Origin: an uncultured Bryobacteraceae bacterium
GTDB lineage: Bacteria; Acidobacteriota; Terriglobia; Bryobacterales; Bryobacteraceae
Reading direction: 5' to 3'
NCBI GenBank assembly: GCA_937920635.1
Contig: CAKZUE010000020.1
Coordinates: forward strand, 1 to 64,000
DNA: 64,000 nt
The notes beneath the pieces are model-generated. The model made no database searches and was not told where the DNA came from. It saw nothing but the letters and a program-made list of their open reading frames with translations. The position numbers and the translations under genes are program-made. Positions 8,857-17,364 of this stretch are shown here, piece by piece; within the stretch, counting starts at the first letter, position 1; the number at the start of each line of letters is the position of its first letter.

Positions 8857-9963
8857 ATGCGGAGAAGAGACTGGCTGGCGATGAATGCGGCTCTGCCCCT
8901 GGCCGCGCAGGCGGCGCAGGCCGGGCCCACGGACCTTGTTGTTTCCAGCGCCAACGGACTGAAGGCGTGCGCCAAAGCGATGGAAGTGCTGAAGGCCGGA
9001 GGAGACACCCTGGAGGCGGCGGTCGCGGGCGTGACGCTGGTCGAAGACGATCCCAATGACACGAGCGTCGGCTACGGAGGCCTGCCGAACGAGGAAGGCG
9101 TGGTGGAACTGGACGCGAGCGTCATGCACGGGCCGACGCGCCGCGCCGGATCGGTGGCGGCCGTGCGCAATATCAAGAATGTGGCGCGGCTGGCGAAGCT
9201 GGTCATGGAGCAGACCGACCACATCATGCTGGCAGGCGAGGGCGCGCTGCGCTTCGCCCGCGCCTGGGGCATCGAGGAGGCCAATCTGCTCACCGAACGG
9301 GCGCGCATGGCGTGGATCGCCTGGAAGCAGTCGCTGCGGGACCGCGAGGGCAACAACAACTGGACCGACGGGCTGGATTCACCCCAGATGCTGAAGGCCG
9401 CCGAAAGGCTGCGGCAGCAGTTCCCGGACGCCAGCGAAGAGCTGATCGCCTGGGCGCTGGACGTGGCGGCCAACCCGCCCACCGGCACCATCAACCTGCT
9501 GGCGCTGAATGCGAAGGGCGAGATCAGCGGCGTGACCACGACGAGCGGCCTTGCCTGGAAGATCCCCGGCCGCGTGGGCGACTCGCCCATCATCGGCGCA
9601 GGGCTGTATGTGGATCAGGACGTCGGCGCGGCGGGCTCGACCGGGCGCGGCGAAGAGAACATCCGCATCGCCGGCGCCCACACCATCGTCGAAATGATGC
9701 GGCAGGGCATGATGCCGCGGGAGGCCTGTCTGGAGGCGCTGAAGCGCATCGCCCGCAACTTCCGCAACAACTCCGCCGTGCTCGACCGCTTCGACATCAA
9801 CTTTTACGCCCTGCGGAAGGACGGCGCCTACGGGGCGGCCTCGCTCTGGAACGGGCGCGTCCGGCGCGGCTATTGGTCCGACAACCAATTCGCGGTCAAT
9901 GACGGCTCAGGGCCGTCAAGACTGGAAACCTGCGCGCATCTGCTGGAGCGGAAAAGGCCCTAG
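8857..9963 (+). CDS. N4-(beta-N-acetylglucosaminyl)-L-asparaginase (glycosylasparaginase family)
   Basis: A 368-residue Ntn-hydrolase precursor with an N-terminal RRRDWL...AALPLAAQAAQAG export signal of twin-arginine style, so it probably acts in the periplasm. The family self-cleaves before a nucleophilic threonine. The matching site here is the TGTINLLAL segment, with Thr211 as nucleophile. The conserved DDPNDTSVGYGGLPN and ...GDSPIIGAG-type regions of glycosylasparaginases are present. It would release aspartate from GlcNAc-Asn, that is, from glycoprotein remnants. A GGAGAG ribosome site precedes the ATG. Confidence 0.93.
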   Translation: MRRRDWLAMNAALPLAAQAAQAGPTDLVVSSANGLKACAKAMEVLKAGGDTLEAAVAGVTLVEDDPNDTSVGYGGLPNEEGVVELDASVMHGPTRRAGSVAAVRNIKNVARLAKLVMEQTDHIMLAGEGALRFARAWGIEEANLLTERARMAWIAWKQSLRDREGNNNWTDGLDSPQMLKAAERLRQQFPDASEELIAWALDVAANPPTGTINLLALNAKGEISGVTTTSGLAWKIPGRVGDSPIIGAGLYVDQDVGAAGSTGRGEENIRIAGAHTIVEMMRQGMMPREACLEALKRIARNFRNNSAVLDRFDINFYALRKDGAYGAASLWNGRVRRGYWSDNQFAVNDGSGPSRLETCAHLLERKRP

Positions 9964-10027
9964 GCGGGGGGAAAAGAAGCTGGCGGACTGGGCCGGAAGG
10001 CATGGAATCGCCTTTTTCCCATCCGCC

Positions 10028-10044
10028 TGTCAACAGAATTGACA
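10028..10044 (+). promoter_or_regulatory. possible promoter/operator upstream of GT4 gene
   Basis: A perfect inverted repeat TGTCAA-CAGAA-TTGACA, whose right arm is itself a consensus -35 box. A weak AT-rich -10 candidate (TAACTA) follows after 18 bp. This could be a regulated promoter for the GT4/GH130 pair, or a short hairpin after the asparaginase gene. The rest of 9964-10253 shows nothing else. Confidence 0.3.
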
Positions 10045-10253
10045 AGCCTGGCATTCCAGTGCTAACTAATGAAATGAAGGCGCTTTATTCCAGCGGCAGG
10101 TCCGCCTTTCCCGAGTACTGAACCGGGGCAGCCAGAGCGGAAGCTGGAAAATGCGGCGCCTGCCGCCAGCTCAACCGCCGCATCCGGATCCCGGTCCGCA
10201 GCGGACACCGCCAGTTCCCGCGCCGTGCCTGAGCCCATCGTGCGGAGACCTCC

Positions 10254-12551
10254 ATGCCGATGCCAGCCGCCATTCAGACGGACACGCCCCTGCTGATTCC
10301 GCCCGCCAGCACCCCGCCCGCGCTGAAGAGGATCGCCGTTGTGGGCAACTACCTGCCGCGCCAATGCGGCATCGCGACGTTCACCACGCACCTGTGCGAA
10401 GCCCTCGCCGGCGCAGCCCCGGATCTGGGCGTCATCGCCATTCCGGTCAACGACCGCCCCGGGGGGTACGCGTATCCGCAGCGCGTGCGGTTCGAGCTCG
10501 AACAGAACGAGATCGCGTCCTACCGCAACGCGGCCGACTTCCTGAACATCAACAGTGTCGATCTGGTCTGCGTGCAGCACGAATACGGCATCTTCGGCGG
10601 CCCGGCCGGCAGCCACATACTGGCGATGCTGCGCGAGCTGCGGATGCCGTTGGTATCGACGCTGCACACGGTGCTGAAGGAGCCGGAAGAAAACCAGCGG
10701 CGGGTGCTGGACGAGATCGCCAGGCTCAGCGACCGCATCGTCGTCATGACGCGCAAAGGGGTGGAATTCGCGCGGGATATTTACGGAATTCCGGAGGAAA
10801 AAATTGACTTGATCCCGCACGGAATTCCCGATGTCCCGTTCGTCGATCCGAATTTTTACAAGGACCAGTTCGGACTTCAGGGCAGGACCGTGCTGCTCAC
10901 CTTCGGCCTGCTGTCGCCGAACAAAGGGATCGAGCATGTCATCACTGCGCTGCCGGAAGTGCTGGAACGGCACCCGAACGTGGTCTACGTCGTGCTGGGA
11001 GCGACGCACCCGCACGTGCGGATGCGCCATGGGGAGAGCTACCGCTACTCGCTGGAGCGGCTGGCGCGGCAACTGGACGTGGACCGCCACGTCGTGTTCC
11101 ACAACCGCTTCGTCAGCCAGGAGGAGTTGCTGGACTTCATCGGCGCAGCCGACATCTACATCACGCCGTACCTGAACCAGGCGCAGATCACGTCCGGCAC
11201 GCTCGCCTATTCCGTGGGCGCGGGCAAAGCCGTGATCTCGACGCCGTACTGGCACGCCGAGGAGCTGCTGGCGGACGGACGGGGCGTGCTGGTGCCGTTC
11301 GCGGACGCCCGTGGCATCGCCCGCGCGGTGATCGGACTGCTGGACAACGAGGCGGAGCGGCACGCAATGAGAAAGCGCGCGTATCTGGCGTGCCGGGACA
11401 TGGCTTGGCCCAACGTGGCGGCGCTCTACCTGCGCACCTTCCAACGGGCGCGCGAGGACCGCAGCCGGCGCCCGCGTCCGCTCTTCATGGCCGCGACTCT
11501 GCGGGAGCGCGCCGGCGAACTTCCCTCGCCAAACCACAGCCACCTCCAGACGCTGACGGGGCCGGCCGGGCTGTTCCAGCACGCCGTGCACACGGTTCCC
11601 AACTACTCGGAGGGCTACACGACGGACGACAACGCCCGCGCCCTCGCGCTGAGCGTCATGCTGGAGCGCCGCGGGATCGAATGGCCGCACGCGGAGCGGT
11701 ACATGGCGTTCCTCCATCACGCCTTCCGGCGCGATGCCGCCCGGTTCCGGAACTGGATGGCGTTCGATCAGCGGTGGCTGGATGAGACGGGCAGTGAAGA
11801 CTGCCACGGGCGTGCGGTGTGGGCGCTGGGAATGACGGTGGGGGAATCGAAACGCGAGGGGCTGCGCGGCGCGGCGGGATTGTTGCTGGAAGCGGCCCTG
11901 CCGGCGGTGGCAGGATTCACCAGCCCGCGGGCATGGGCCTACACGCTGCTCGGGCTGAATCATTATCTGCGCCGGTTTCCCGGCGACAGGGCGGCTCAGG
12001 CGCTGCGCGAGGATCTGGCGGAGAGGCTGAAGCGTTTGTACGAGCAGGTGAAAGGGCCGGACTGGCTCTGGTTCGAGGACATTTTGGCTTACTGCAACGC
12101 TCGGCTGAGCCAGGCGCTGATCGTTACCGGGCGAAGCCTGAACCGGGAGGACTGGCTCCGCGCGGGTCTCGAATCCCTGGACTGGCTGGCCCGGATTCAG
12201 ACGGCCGGCCGGGGCCACTTCGTGCCGATCGGGTCCAACGGCTTCTGGCGGCGCGGCCAGGAGCGGGCGCGGTTCGACCAGCAGCCGGTGGAGGCGCACA
12301 CGATGGTTTCGGCTTGCCTGGACGCCTGGCGTGCCACGGGCGGCGAACGCTGGCGCGCCGAGGCGCGGCGGGCCTTCGAGTGGTTCCTGGGACGCAACGA
12401 TCTTGGACTGCCGCTCTACGACGCCTCGACGGGCGGCTGCCGCGATGGACTGCACCCGGACCGCGTGAATCAGAACGAGGGGGCGGAGTCGACGCTGAGC
12501 TTCCACTTTGCGCTGGAGGAGATGCATCAGGCGGGCGACATTCTCGGATGA
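10254..12551 (+). CDS. family 4 glycosyltransferase with C-terminal alpha/alpha-barrel-like domain
   Basis: A 765-residue two-part protein. Residues about 25-410 form a GT-B glycosyltransferase of family GT4. It has an N-terminal IAVVGNYLPRQCGIATFT, the nucleotide-sugar half with TFGLLSPNKGIEHVI, and the donor-binding loop in SGTLAYSVGAGKAVISTPYWHAEELLADGRG. Residues about 430-765 are helix-rich with TTDDNARALAL, FDQRWLDETGSEDCHGRAVWALG and NEGAESTLSFHFALEEM, which resembles an (alpha/alpha)6 catalytic or carbohydrate-binding module. Its stop overlaps the GH130 start by four bases. The pair probably builds and/or phosphorolyses a mannose- or glucose-containing glycan; the exact product is inference. 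Confidence 0.88.
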   Translation: MPMPAAIQTDTPLLIPPASTPPALKRIAVVGNYLPRQCGIATFTTHLCEALAGAAPDLGVIAIPVNDRPGGYAYPQRVRFELEQNEIASYRNAADFLNINSVDLVCVQHEYGIFGGPAGSHILAMLRELRMPLVSTLHTVLKEPEENQRRVLDEIARLSDRIVVMTRKGVEFARDIYGIPEEKIDLIPHGIPDVPFVDPNFYKDQFGLQGRTVLLTFGLLSPNKGIEHVITALPEVLERHPNVVYVVLGATHPHVRMRHGESYRYSLERLARQLDVDRHVVFHNRFVSQEELLDFIGAADIYITPYLNQAQITSGTLAYSVGAGKAVISTPYWHAEELLADGRGVLVPFADARGIARAVIGLLDNEAERHAMRKRAYLACRDMAWPNVAALYLRTFQRAREDRSRRPRPLFMAATLRERAGELPSPNHSHLQTLTGPAGLFQHAVHTVPNYSEGYTTDDNARALALSVMLERRGIEWPHAERYMAFLHHAFRRDAARFRNWMAFDQRWLDETGSEDCHGRAVWALGMTVGESKREGLRGAAGLLLEAALPAVAGFTSPRAWAYTLLGLNHYLRRFPGDRAAQALREDLAERLKRLYEQVKGPDWLWFEDILAYCNARLSQALIVTGRSLNREDWLRAGLESLDWLARIQTAGRGHFVPIGSNGFWRRGQERARFDQQPVEAHTMVSACLDAWRATGGERWRAEARRAFEWFLGRNDLGLPLYDASTGGCRDGLHPDRVNQNEGAESTLSFHFALEEMHQAGDILG

Positions 12552-13552
12552 CGCAACAGGCAAAGCAGGCCATGACGAATCTGGTGAACAACAAGCACGA
12601 AGTACTCTTTCACCGCTACCGCCACAATCCGATTCTGAGAGCGGAAGACTGGCCCTACCCGGTGAACTCCGTTTTCAACGCAGGCGCGTGCCTGTTGCAG
12701 GACGGAACCACGCTGCTGCTGTGCCGCGTGGAGGACCGCAGCGGGATCTCGCACCTGTGCGCGGCGCGCTCGCGGGACGGCATCACGGGATGGGAGATCG
12801 ATCCGCAGCCGACGCTCATGCCCGATCCGGCGCGGCATCCGGAAGAGGTCTGGGGCATCGAGGATCCGCGGATCACGTTCGTGCCGGAGCTGGGCCGCTA
12901 CGCGGTGGCGTATACGTCGTATTCGAAGGGCGGGCCGGGCGTTTCGCTGGCGCTGACGGAGGACTTCCGGAGCTTCGAGCGCTTCGGCGTCATCATGCCG
13001 CCGGAGGACAAGGACGCGGCGTTGCTGCCGCGGCGCATCGGCGGCCACTGGGCGCTGATCCACCGGCCGGTGACCACCTGGCGCGGGGCTCATATGTGGA
13101 TCTCGTATTCGCCCGACTTGCGGCACTGGGGCAGCCACAAGCTGATCCTGCGGGCGCGGGAAGGGGCGTGGTGGGATGCGGGCAAGATCGGGCTGTCGCC
13201 GCCGCCGATCGAGACGGAGCGCGGTTGGCTGGTGATCTACCATGGCGTCCGGCACACGGCAAGCGGCGCGCTGTACCGGCTGGGGCTGGCGCTGTTCGAT
13301 CTCAACACGCCTGAACGCTGCCTGCTGCGCAGCGATAGCTGGATCTTCGGCCCCGAAGAGCCGTATGAGCGGCAGGGTGATGTGGCCAACGTCGTGTTTC
13401 CCTGCGGCTACACGATGAGGCCGGACGGGGACACGCTGTACATCTACTACGGCGGGGCGGACACGTGCGTCTGCCTGGCGACGGCCAGCGTGCGGGCGAT
13501 GCTGGAGTGGCTCGAGCAGCACGGCCGGCCGGATTCGGCCGAATTTGCATGA
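12548..13552 (+). CDS. GH130-family glycoside phosphorylase/hydrolase
   Basis: A 334-residue five-bladed propeller enzyme of family GH130, whose characterised members are mostly beta-mannoside phosphorylases. The signature stretch is EVWGIEDPRITFV, carrying the catalytic Asp. Blade motifs NPILRAEDWPYPVNSVFNAGA, GAWWDAGKIGLSPPPI, GWLVIYHGVRH and YYGGADTCVCLATA are typical. The ATG overlaps the upstream GT4 stop (ATGA), so synthesis is coupled. No signal peptide is visible, so it should act in the cytoplasm. Confidence 0.92.
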   Translation: MTQQAKQAMTNLVNNKHEVLFHRYRHNPILRAEDWPYPVNSVFNAGACLLQDGTTLLLCRVEDRSGISHLCAARSRDGITGWEIDPQPTLMPDPARHPEEVWGIEDPRITFVPELGRYAVAYTSYSKGGPGVSLALTEDFRSFERFGVIMPPEDKDAALLPRRIGGHWALIHRPVTTWRGAHMWISYSPDLRHWGSHKLILRAREGAWWDAGKIGLSPPPIETERGWLVIYHGVRHTASGALYRLGLALFDLNTPERCLLRSDSWIFGPEEPYERQGDVANVVFPCGYTMRPDGDTLYIYYGGADTCVCLATASVRAMLEWLEQHGRPDSAEFA

Positions 13553-13681
13553 ATCAGCCGGGGTGGCTGGAAAGCGCCGGTGCTAGAGTGGGAGCATGCG
13601 CCGCTCAGACGCCGGGCGGATACGATTGCACCCTCTGCGCCTGGAAATTCCCCGCGTCGACATTCATCCTGGAGGAAGCCC

Positions 13682-14146
13682 ATGCCGGAGCAGTTGACCT
13701 TTGGGGGCCCTTACCTGGCCTATGCGGTGATCTGCGACCGCGTGTTGACTGAGGCGGATGGAGCCATCAGCATCATTCGCGTCATCGATCGTTTCACGAT
13801 TCGAGGCCCATCGGAAAAGCTGACTCCTACTCCGTTATCCTTCTGGCTCGCGGTCATGTTCCGCCGCGGGTTTCAGCGGGGAGTCATGAATCTATCCCTT
13901 CAACCCATCTCGCCGAGCGAGCGAATCCTGCCTGCGATGGATGCCCCTCTGCACTTCGAAGGAGACGAGGAACGCGGGTGCAGCCTGGCCCTGCCGGTTC
14001 AATTCCTCGCTGAGGAGGACGGCCTGTATTGGTTCGATGTCAAGCTTGCGGGACAACTAGCCACGAGGATTCCGCTGCGCGTGGTGTACCTGCCCATGCT
14101 GACCATGCCTGGACCGGGACCTGAGCTACCGAAGCCCCGGTCATGA
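13682..14146 (+). CDS. conserved hypothetical protein (DUF6941-like)
   Basis: A 154-residue soluble protein starting at ATG 13682 with GGAGGA just upstream. The N-terminal YLAYAVICDRVLTEADGAISIIRVIDRFTI pattern resembles the DUF6941 family as I remember it, whose function is not known. The C-terminal part is beta-rich (YWFDVKLAGQLATRIPLRVVYL). Its 3' end overlaps the convergent minus-strand frame by about 100 bp. Confidence 0.72.
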   Translation: MPEQLTFGGPYLAYAVICDRVLTEADGAISIIRVIDRFTIRGPSEKLTPTPLSFWLAVMFRRGFQRGVMNLSLQPISPSERILPAMDAPLHFEGDEERGCSLALPVQFLAEEDGLYWFDVKLAGQLATRIPLRVVYLPMLTMPGPGPELPKPRS

Positions 14147-14417
14147 TGTCTCCTGCGGTATCAACGATCAGAGAACAGCGAGTGCGCAACTCCTCTTTGA
14201 GTTCCCGTTCGCTCAGATGGCCAGCCTCGAATTCAGAAAGCGCCAATTCCACTGAGCCCACCAGTTCCTTCTCAAGTTCCGCACCCCAGTCCGCCACCCC
14301 CCAGCTCAGCACAGAGACTCTCTCTCTCAGCCCGCTGACGGAGAGTTCTCCCCGCAGGTATCGGATCAGTTCTCTTGCCATTTGCTGAGGCAATCCCATG
14401 TCAGGCCCCATCCCCAT
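14040..14417 (-). CDS. hypothetical protein
   Basis: About 125 residues, mostly helical and acidic in the middle (ELIRYLRGELSVSGLRERVSVLSW, ELEKELVGSVELALSEFEAGHLSERELKEELRTRC), with codon use compatible with a real gene. The family is not recognised. The 3' end overlaps the convergent gene, and several ATGs near 14399-14417 are possible starts without a clear ribosome site. It may pair with the divergent small gene beginning near 14.4 kb. Confidence 0.5.
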   Translation of the reverse strand: MGMGPDMGLPQQMARELIRYLRGELSVSGLRERVSVLSWGVADWGAELEKELVGSVELALSEFEAGHLSERELKEELRTRCSLIVDTAGDIMTGASVAQVPVQAWSAWAGTPRAAESSWLVVPQA

Positions 14418-14448
14418 TGTACCGGCAACGTCAAGCGAGCTCCGGAAA

Positions 14449-14703
14449 ATGTTCAATCAAATGCTGGCGAACCGGCCGGAAGGGCTGCGGGAGGTGCTGC
14501 TCAAGGAGCGCCACCCTGCCCGTCCGCGGGCGAACGAGCCGTTCTGCACAAGAAGTCAGCTTGTTTCATACATGCTGAATGACCGCGAAATCGCCAGAGC
14601 GCACCGGTATCTCCGGCCGGATGGTAATCCGGGCGCAAGCGGAATGCCTGATCCCAAATCTTTTTTCGACGGCAGGACCCTGTTTGTTCTCCAGTCCGGG
14701 TGA
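14449..14703 (+). CDS. small conserved hypothetical protein
   Basis: 84 residues from ATG 14449, or 101 if the in-frame ATG at 14398 is used. The C-terminal part has the pattern EIARAHRYLRPDGNPGASG followed by PDPK and a strand ending the protein. I associate this with small proteins of unknown function in diverse bacteria. It is soluble with no signal peptide. It is divergent from the helical minus-strand gene, and the two start regions are close or overlapping. Confidence 0.6.
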   Translation: MFNQMLANRPEGLREVLLKERHPARPRANEPFCTRSQLVSYMLNDREIARAHRYLRPDGNPGASGMPDPKSFFDGRTLFVLQSG

Positions 14704-14736
14704 TCCCGCGCCAGGCGATCCAGGCGAATCCGGCTC

Positions 14737-15981
14737 TCACGCCGCCATCAGATCGCGGATGCTGAGGATCACCAGCGCCACCGTGAGCCCGATCAGGATG
14801 ACCACGCTCGACCAGCCGACGACGTTGTAGAAGCGCGTGTTCTTCCACTTCTTCATCAGCCGGTCTTTGTTGACCAGCAGGATCATGTAAATCAGCACCA
14901 GCGGCAGCAGCGCGCCGTTGATGACCTGGCTCAGCAGGATCATCTTGACCAGCGGAAAGCCCGGCAGCAGAATCACGCCGCCGCCGATGACGATGAGCAG
15001 CGTGAAGAGCCAGTAGAACACGGGCGCCTCGCGGAAGCCCTTGTTCACGCCGGATTCAAAGCCGAGCCCTTCGCAAACCGTATACGCGGTGGACAGCGGC
15101 AGGATGCAGGCGGCGAACAGCGACGCGTTGAACAGGCCGATGGCGAACAGCAGGAACGCGTACTGGCCGAAGGGGCGGAGGCCGAGCGCCGCGTCGGTGG
15201 CGTCCTGGATATCGCGCGGCGCGACGTCGTGGATGGCGCCGGCGCACGCAACGATGATGAAGAACGCGATCACCGTCATCGCAATGCAGCCGACGATCAC
15301 TTCCAGCCGGCTCTCCGCATACTCCTTCGCGGTGATCCCCTTTTCGACCACCGCCGCCTGAAGGTAGAACTGCATCCACGGGGCCACTGAAGTGCCCACC
15401 ATGCCGACGAGCATGGTGAGATATCCCGGCTCGAGCATGAGCACGGGACGGACGCTGTAGATGGCCGCCTGCGTCCAGTCCGGCTTCACCATCACGCCGG
15501 AGATGATGTAGCAGACGTATACCGAAGAGGCGATGAGAAAGACCTTCTCCACGCGCGCGTACGTGCCGCGCACAACCAGCAGCCACACGCCGGCGGCGGC
15601 GGCAGGAACGGTGAGATAGCGGCTGATGCCGAACAGCTCGAGCGAGCTGGCCACGCCGGCGAAGTTGGCCATGACGTTGGTCAGGTTGGTCAGCACCAGC
15701 AGCGCCATGATGAAGAACGTGGTCCGCAGGCCGAACTCTTCCCGGATCAGGTCCGACAGCCCCTTGCCCGTCACGGCGCCCATGCGGGCGCACATCTCCT
15801 GCGTCACCACCAGCAGCAGCGTGATGGGCGCCAGGGTCCACAGCGGCAGGTAGCCGTAGCGGGCGCCCGCCTGCGAGTAAGTAAAGATGCCGCCGGCGTC
15901 GTTGTCCACCATGGCGGTGATAAAGCCCGGGCCGATGACGGCGAAGAACACCGCGATGTGGTATCTCAGGCGCCTGAGCAT
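14737..15981 (-). CDS. Nramp-family metal transporter with atypical metal-binding motifs
   Basis: A 414-residue protein with about 11 membrane helices and clear Nramp architecture (GPGFITAMVDNDAGG in helix 1). The canonical helix-1 DPGN is replaced by DAGG. The helix-6 methionine motif (MPH) reads VAPWMQF, so the Asn and Met that select for Mn2+/Fe2+ are missing while the Asp is kept. This fits the Nramp-related transporters thought to move Mg2+ or other hard cations better than MntH. It directly abuts the upstream PRC-MgtE_N-CBS gene (TAG then ATG, no gap), strongly suggesting a shared job in Mg2+ homeostasis. That role is an inference. Confidence 0.88.
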   Translation of the reverse strand: MLRRLRYHIAVFFAVIGPGFITAMVDNDAGGIFTYSQAGARYGYLPLWTLAPITLLLVVTQEMCARMGAVTGKGLSDLIREEFGLRTTFFIMALLVLTNLTNVMANFAGVASSLELFGISRYLTVPAAAAGVWLLVVRGTYARVEKVFLIASSVYVCYIISGVMVKPDWTQAAIYSVRPVLMLEPGYLTMLVGMVGTSVAPWMQFYLQAAVVEKGITAKEYAESRLEVIVGCIAMTVIAFFIIVACAGAIHDVAPRDIQDATDAALGLRPFGQYAFLLFAIGLFNASLFAACILPLSTAYTVCEGLGFESGVNKGFREAPVFYWLFTLLIVIGGGVILLPGFPLVKMILLSQVINGALLPLVLIYMILLVNKDRLMKKWKNTRFYNVVGWSSVVILIGLTVALVILSIRDLMAA

Positions 15982-17235
15982 CTAGCGTTTCCTCAGCACG
16001 GAGATGATGTCGTCGGCGGTGATTACGCCGGCCAGGCGTTGTTCTTCGTCGATGACGGGCAGCGCGAGCAGATTGTACTTGTCGAACAGTTCAAGCACGC
16101 GCGCGGCGGAGGCGCTGGTATCGGTCTGGATGACTTCGTCCTCGGGGCGGACGAGTTCGCTGACGCGGGTTGACGGCTTGGCCAGCAGGAGCCGGGCCAC
16201 CGGAATGGCCGCGCGCAGGCGGTCGTCGGTGTCGGTGACGAAGATCGTGTTCACGGCATCCGCGAGGTCCTGCCGCAGGCGGAGCGCATCGATGGCGTCG
16301 GCGACGGTGGCTTCCTCATGCACGGCGATGAACTCGGTGTTCATCAGCCCGCCGGCCGTGTCTTCCTCGTATTCGAGCAGCTCCTCGACTTCCGCCTTGG
16401 GGGCGCTCTGCATCTCTTCGAGGATCTCCTCGCTGGTCTCTTCGCCGAGTTCGGCGAGCACGTCGGCGGCTTCGTCGGGCGCCATCTCCTCCAGAATGTC
16501 GGCCGCCTTGCCCGCATCGAGCGACTCGATGATCTGCGCCTGCGTTTCCGGCGCCATCTCCGACAGCGCTTCGGCGGCGACTTCCGTGTCGATGGCTTCG
16601 ATGATCGCTTCGCGGTCCTCCGGGCTCAGCTCCTCCACGATGTCGGCTAGGTCGGCCGGGTGCATCTGCTCGAGAGGCTCCATGGAGATGTTGAGCCGCA
16701 GGCGCCGCTGCGGATCCGGCTCGACGATGTTGCACAGCTCCCAACCAATGGAATTCGGGGGCACGCGGCGCTGGAGGCGGCGGATCCACCGCCGCGGTAT
16801 CCAGCCCTGAAGCAGCCGCCGCAGCACGGCGCGCATGCCGATGTCGACCTCGAGCACGTGCAGCACGTCCTGCTCCGCCTCGTGGCGGATTTCGAACGTG
16901 ATGTCGGTGACGCGAACCACCTTGCGGCCCCGGGCGTCGATGATCTGCTGATCCAGCACGTCGCGCACCAGCCGCAGCGCATATTCATCGGCGTGGTAAG
17001 GAACCAGCATCTCGTCCCGGAGGCTGATGCCGTCGAGCGTGATCTCGGCCACCTGGTCGTGGCGGACGTACAGCCACGTGTAACCCCCTCCGCCAGCCAC
17101 CAGGAACCGGTCCACGCGCACCGGGTGCAGCCGGGGCACCAGCACCGCGTCACGGACGCGGCCGAGCGGCCGCCGCCTCAGGTCGTACACTTTCAGCCCG
17201 AGCAGTTCCGTAAGATAGAGCAACTCTTCCGCCAT
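15982..17235 (-). CDS. soluble PRC-barrel / MgtE_N / CBS-pair protein
   Basis: A 417-residue protein without membrane helices. Residues about 1-165 look like two PRC-barrel-type segments (LGLKVYDLRRRPLGRVRDAVLV and QQIIDARGRKVVRVTDITFE). Residues about 190-290 are the acidic superhelical MgtE_N repeat (HPADLADIVEELSPEDR, then EAADVLAELGEE). Residues about 295-417 are a CBS pair (AGGLMNTEFIAVHEEATVAD; VIDEEQRLAGVITADDIISV). In MgtE these domains sense cytosolic Mg2+ and gate the channel. Here the channel part is absent and an Nramp-like transporter follows immediately, so it may gate that transporter. Confidence 0.9.
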   Translation of the reverse strand: MAEELLYLTELLGLKVYDLRRRPLGRVRDAVLVPRLHPVRVDRFLVAGGGGYTWLYVRHDQVAEITLDGISLRDEMLVPYHADEYALRLVRDVLDQQIIDARGRKVVRVTDITFEIRHEAEQDVLHVLEVDIGMRAVLRRLLQGWIPRRWIRRLQRRVPPNSIGWELCNIVEPDPQRRLRLNISMEPLEQMHPADLADIVEELSPEDREAIIEAIDTEVAAEALSEMAPETQAQIIESLDAGKAADILEEMAPDEAADVLAELGEETSEEILEEMQSAPKAEVEELLEYEEDTAGGLMNTEFIAVHEEATVADAIDALRLRQDLADAVNTIFVTDTDDRLRAAIPVARLLLAKPSTRVSELVRPEDEVIQTDTSASAARVLELFDKYNLLALPVIDEEQRLAGVITADDIISVLRKR

Positions 17236-17364
17236 GCTTCAGCGCTGCCTCCGGGCGTCTCTCACAGGATGTCTCACAGCGGCTGAAGCTGGCAAGCAAA
17301 ACCTGCCGGACCAGGCTGGACAACGGCCGCGGATTCGCGCAAATTGAAGGCAGGAGCCGCGGCC

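Noticed and set aside
10062-12563. A very long open frame (833 codons) on the minus strand opposite the GT4 gene
   Set aside because: It is an antisense shadow caused by high third-position GC. The plus-strand frame has clear GT4 motifs, a coupled GH130 neighbour and a plausible start; the minus frame is Arg/His/Pro-rich with no family pattern.
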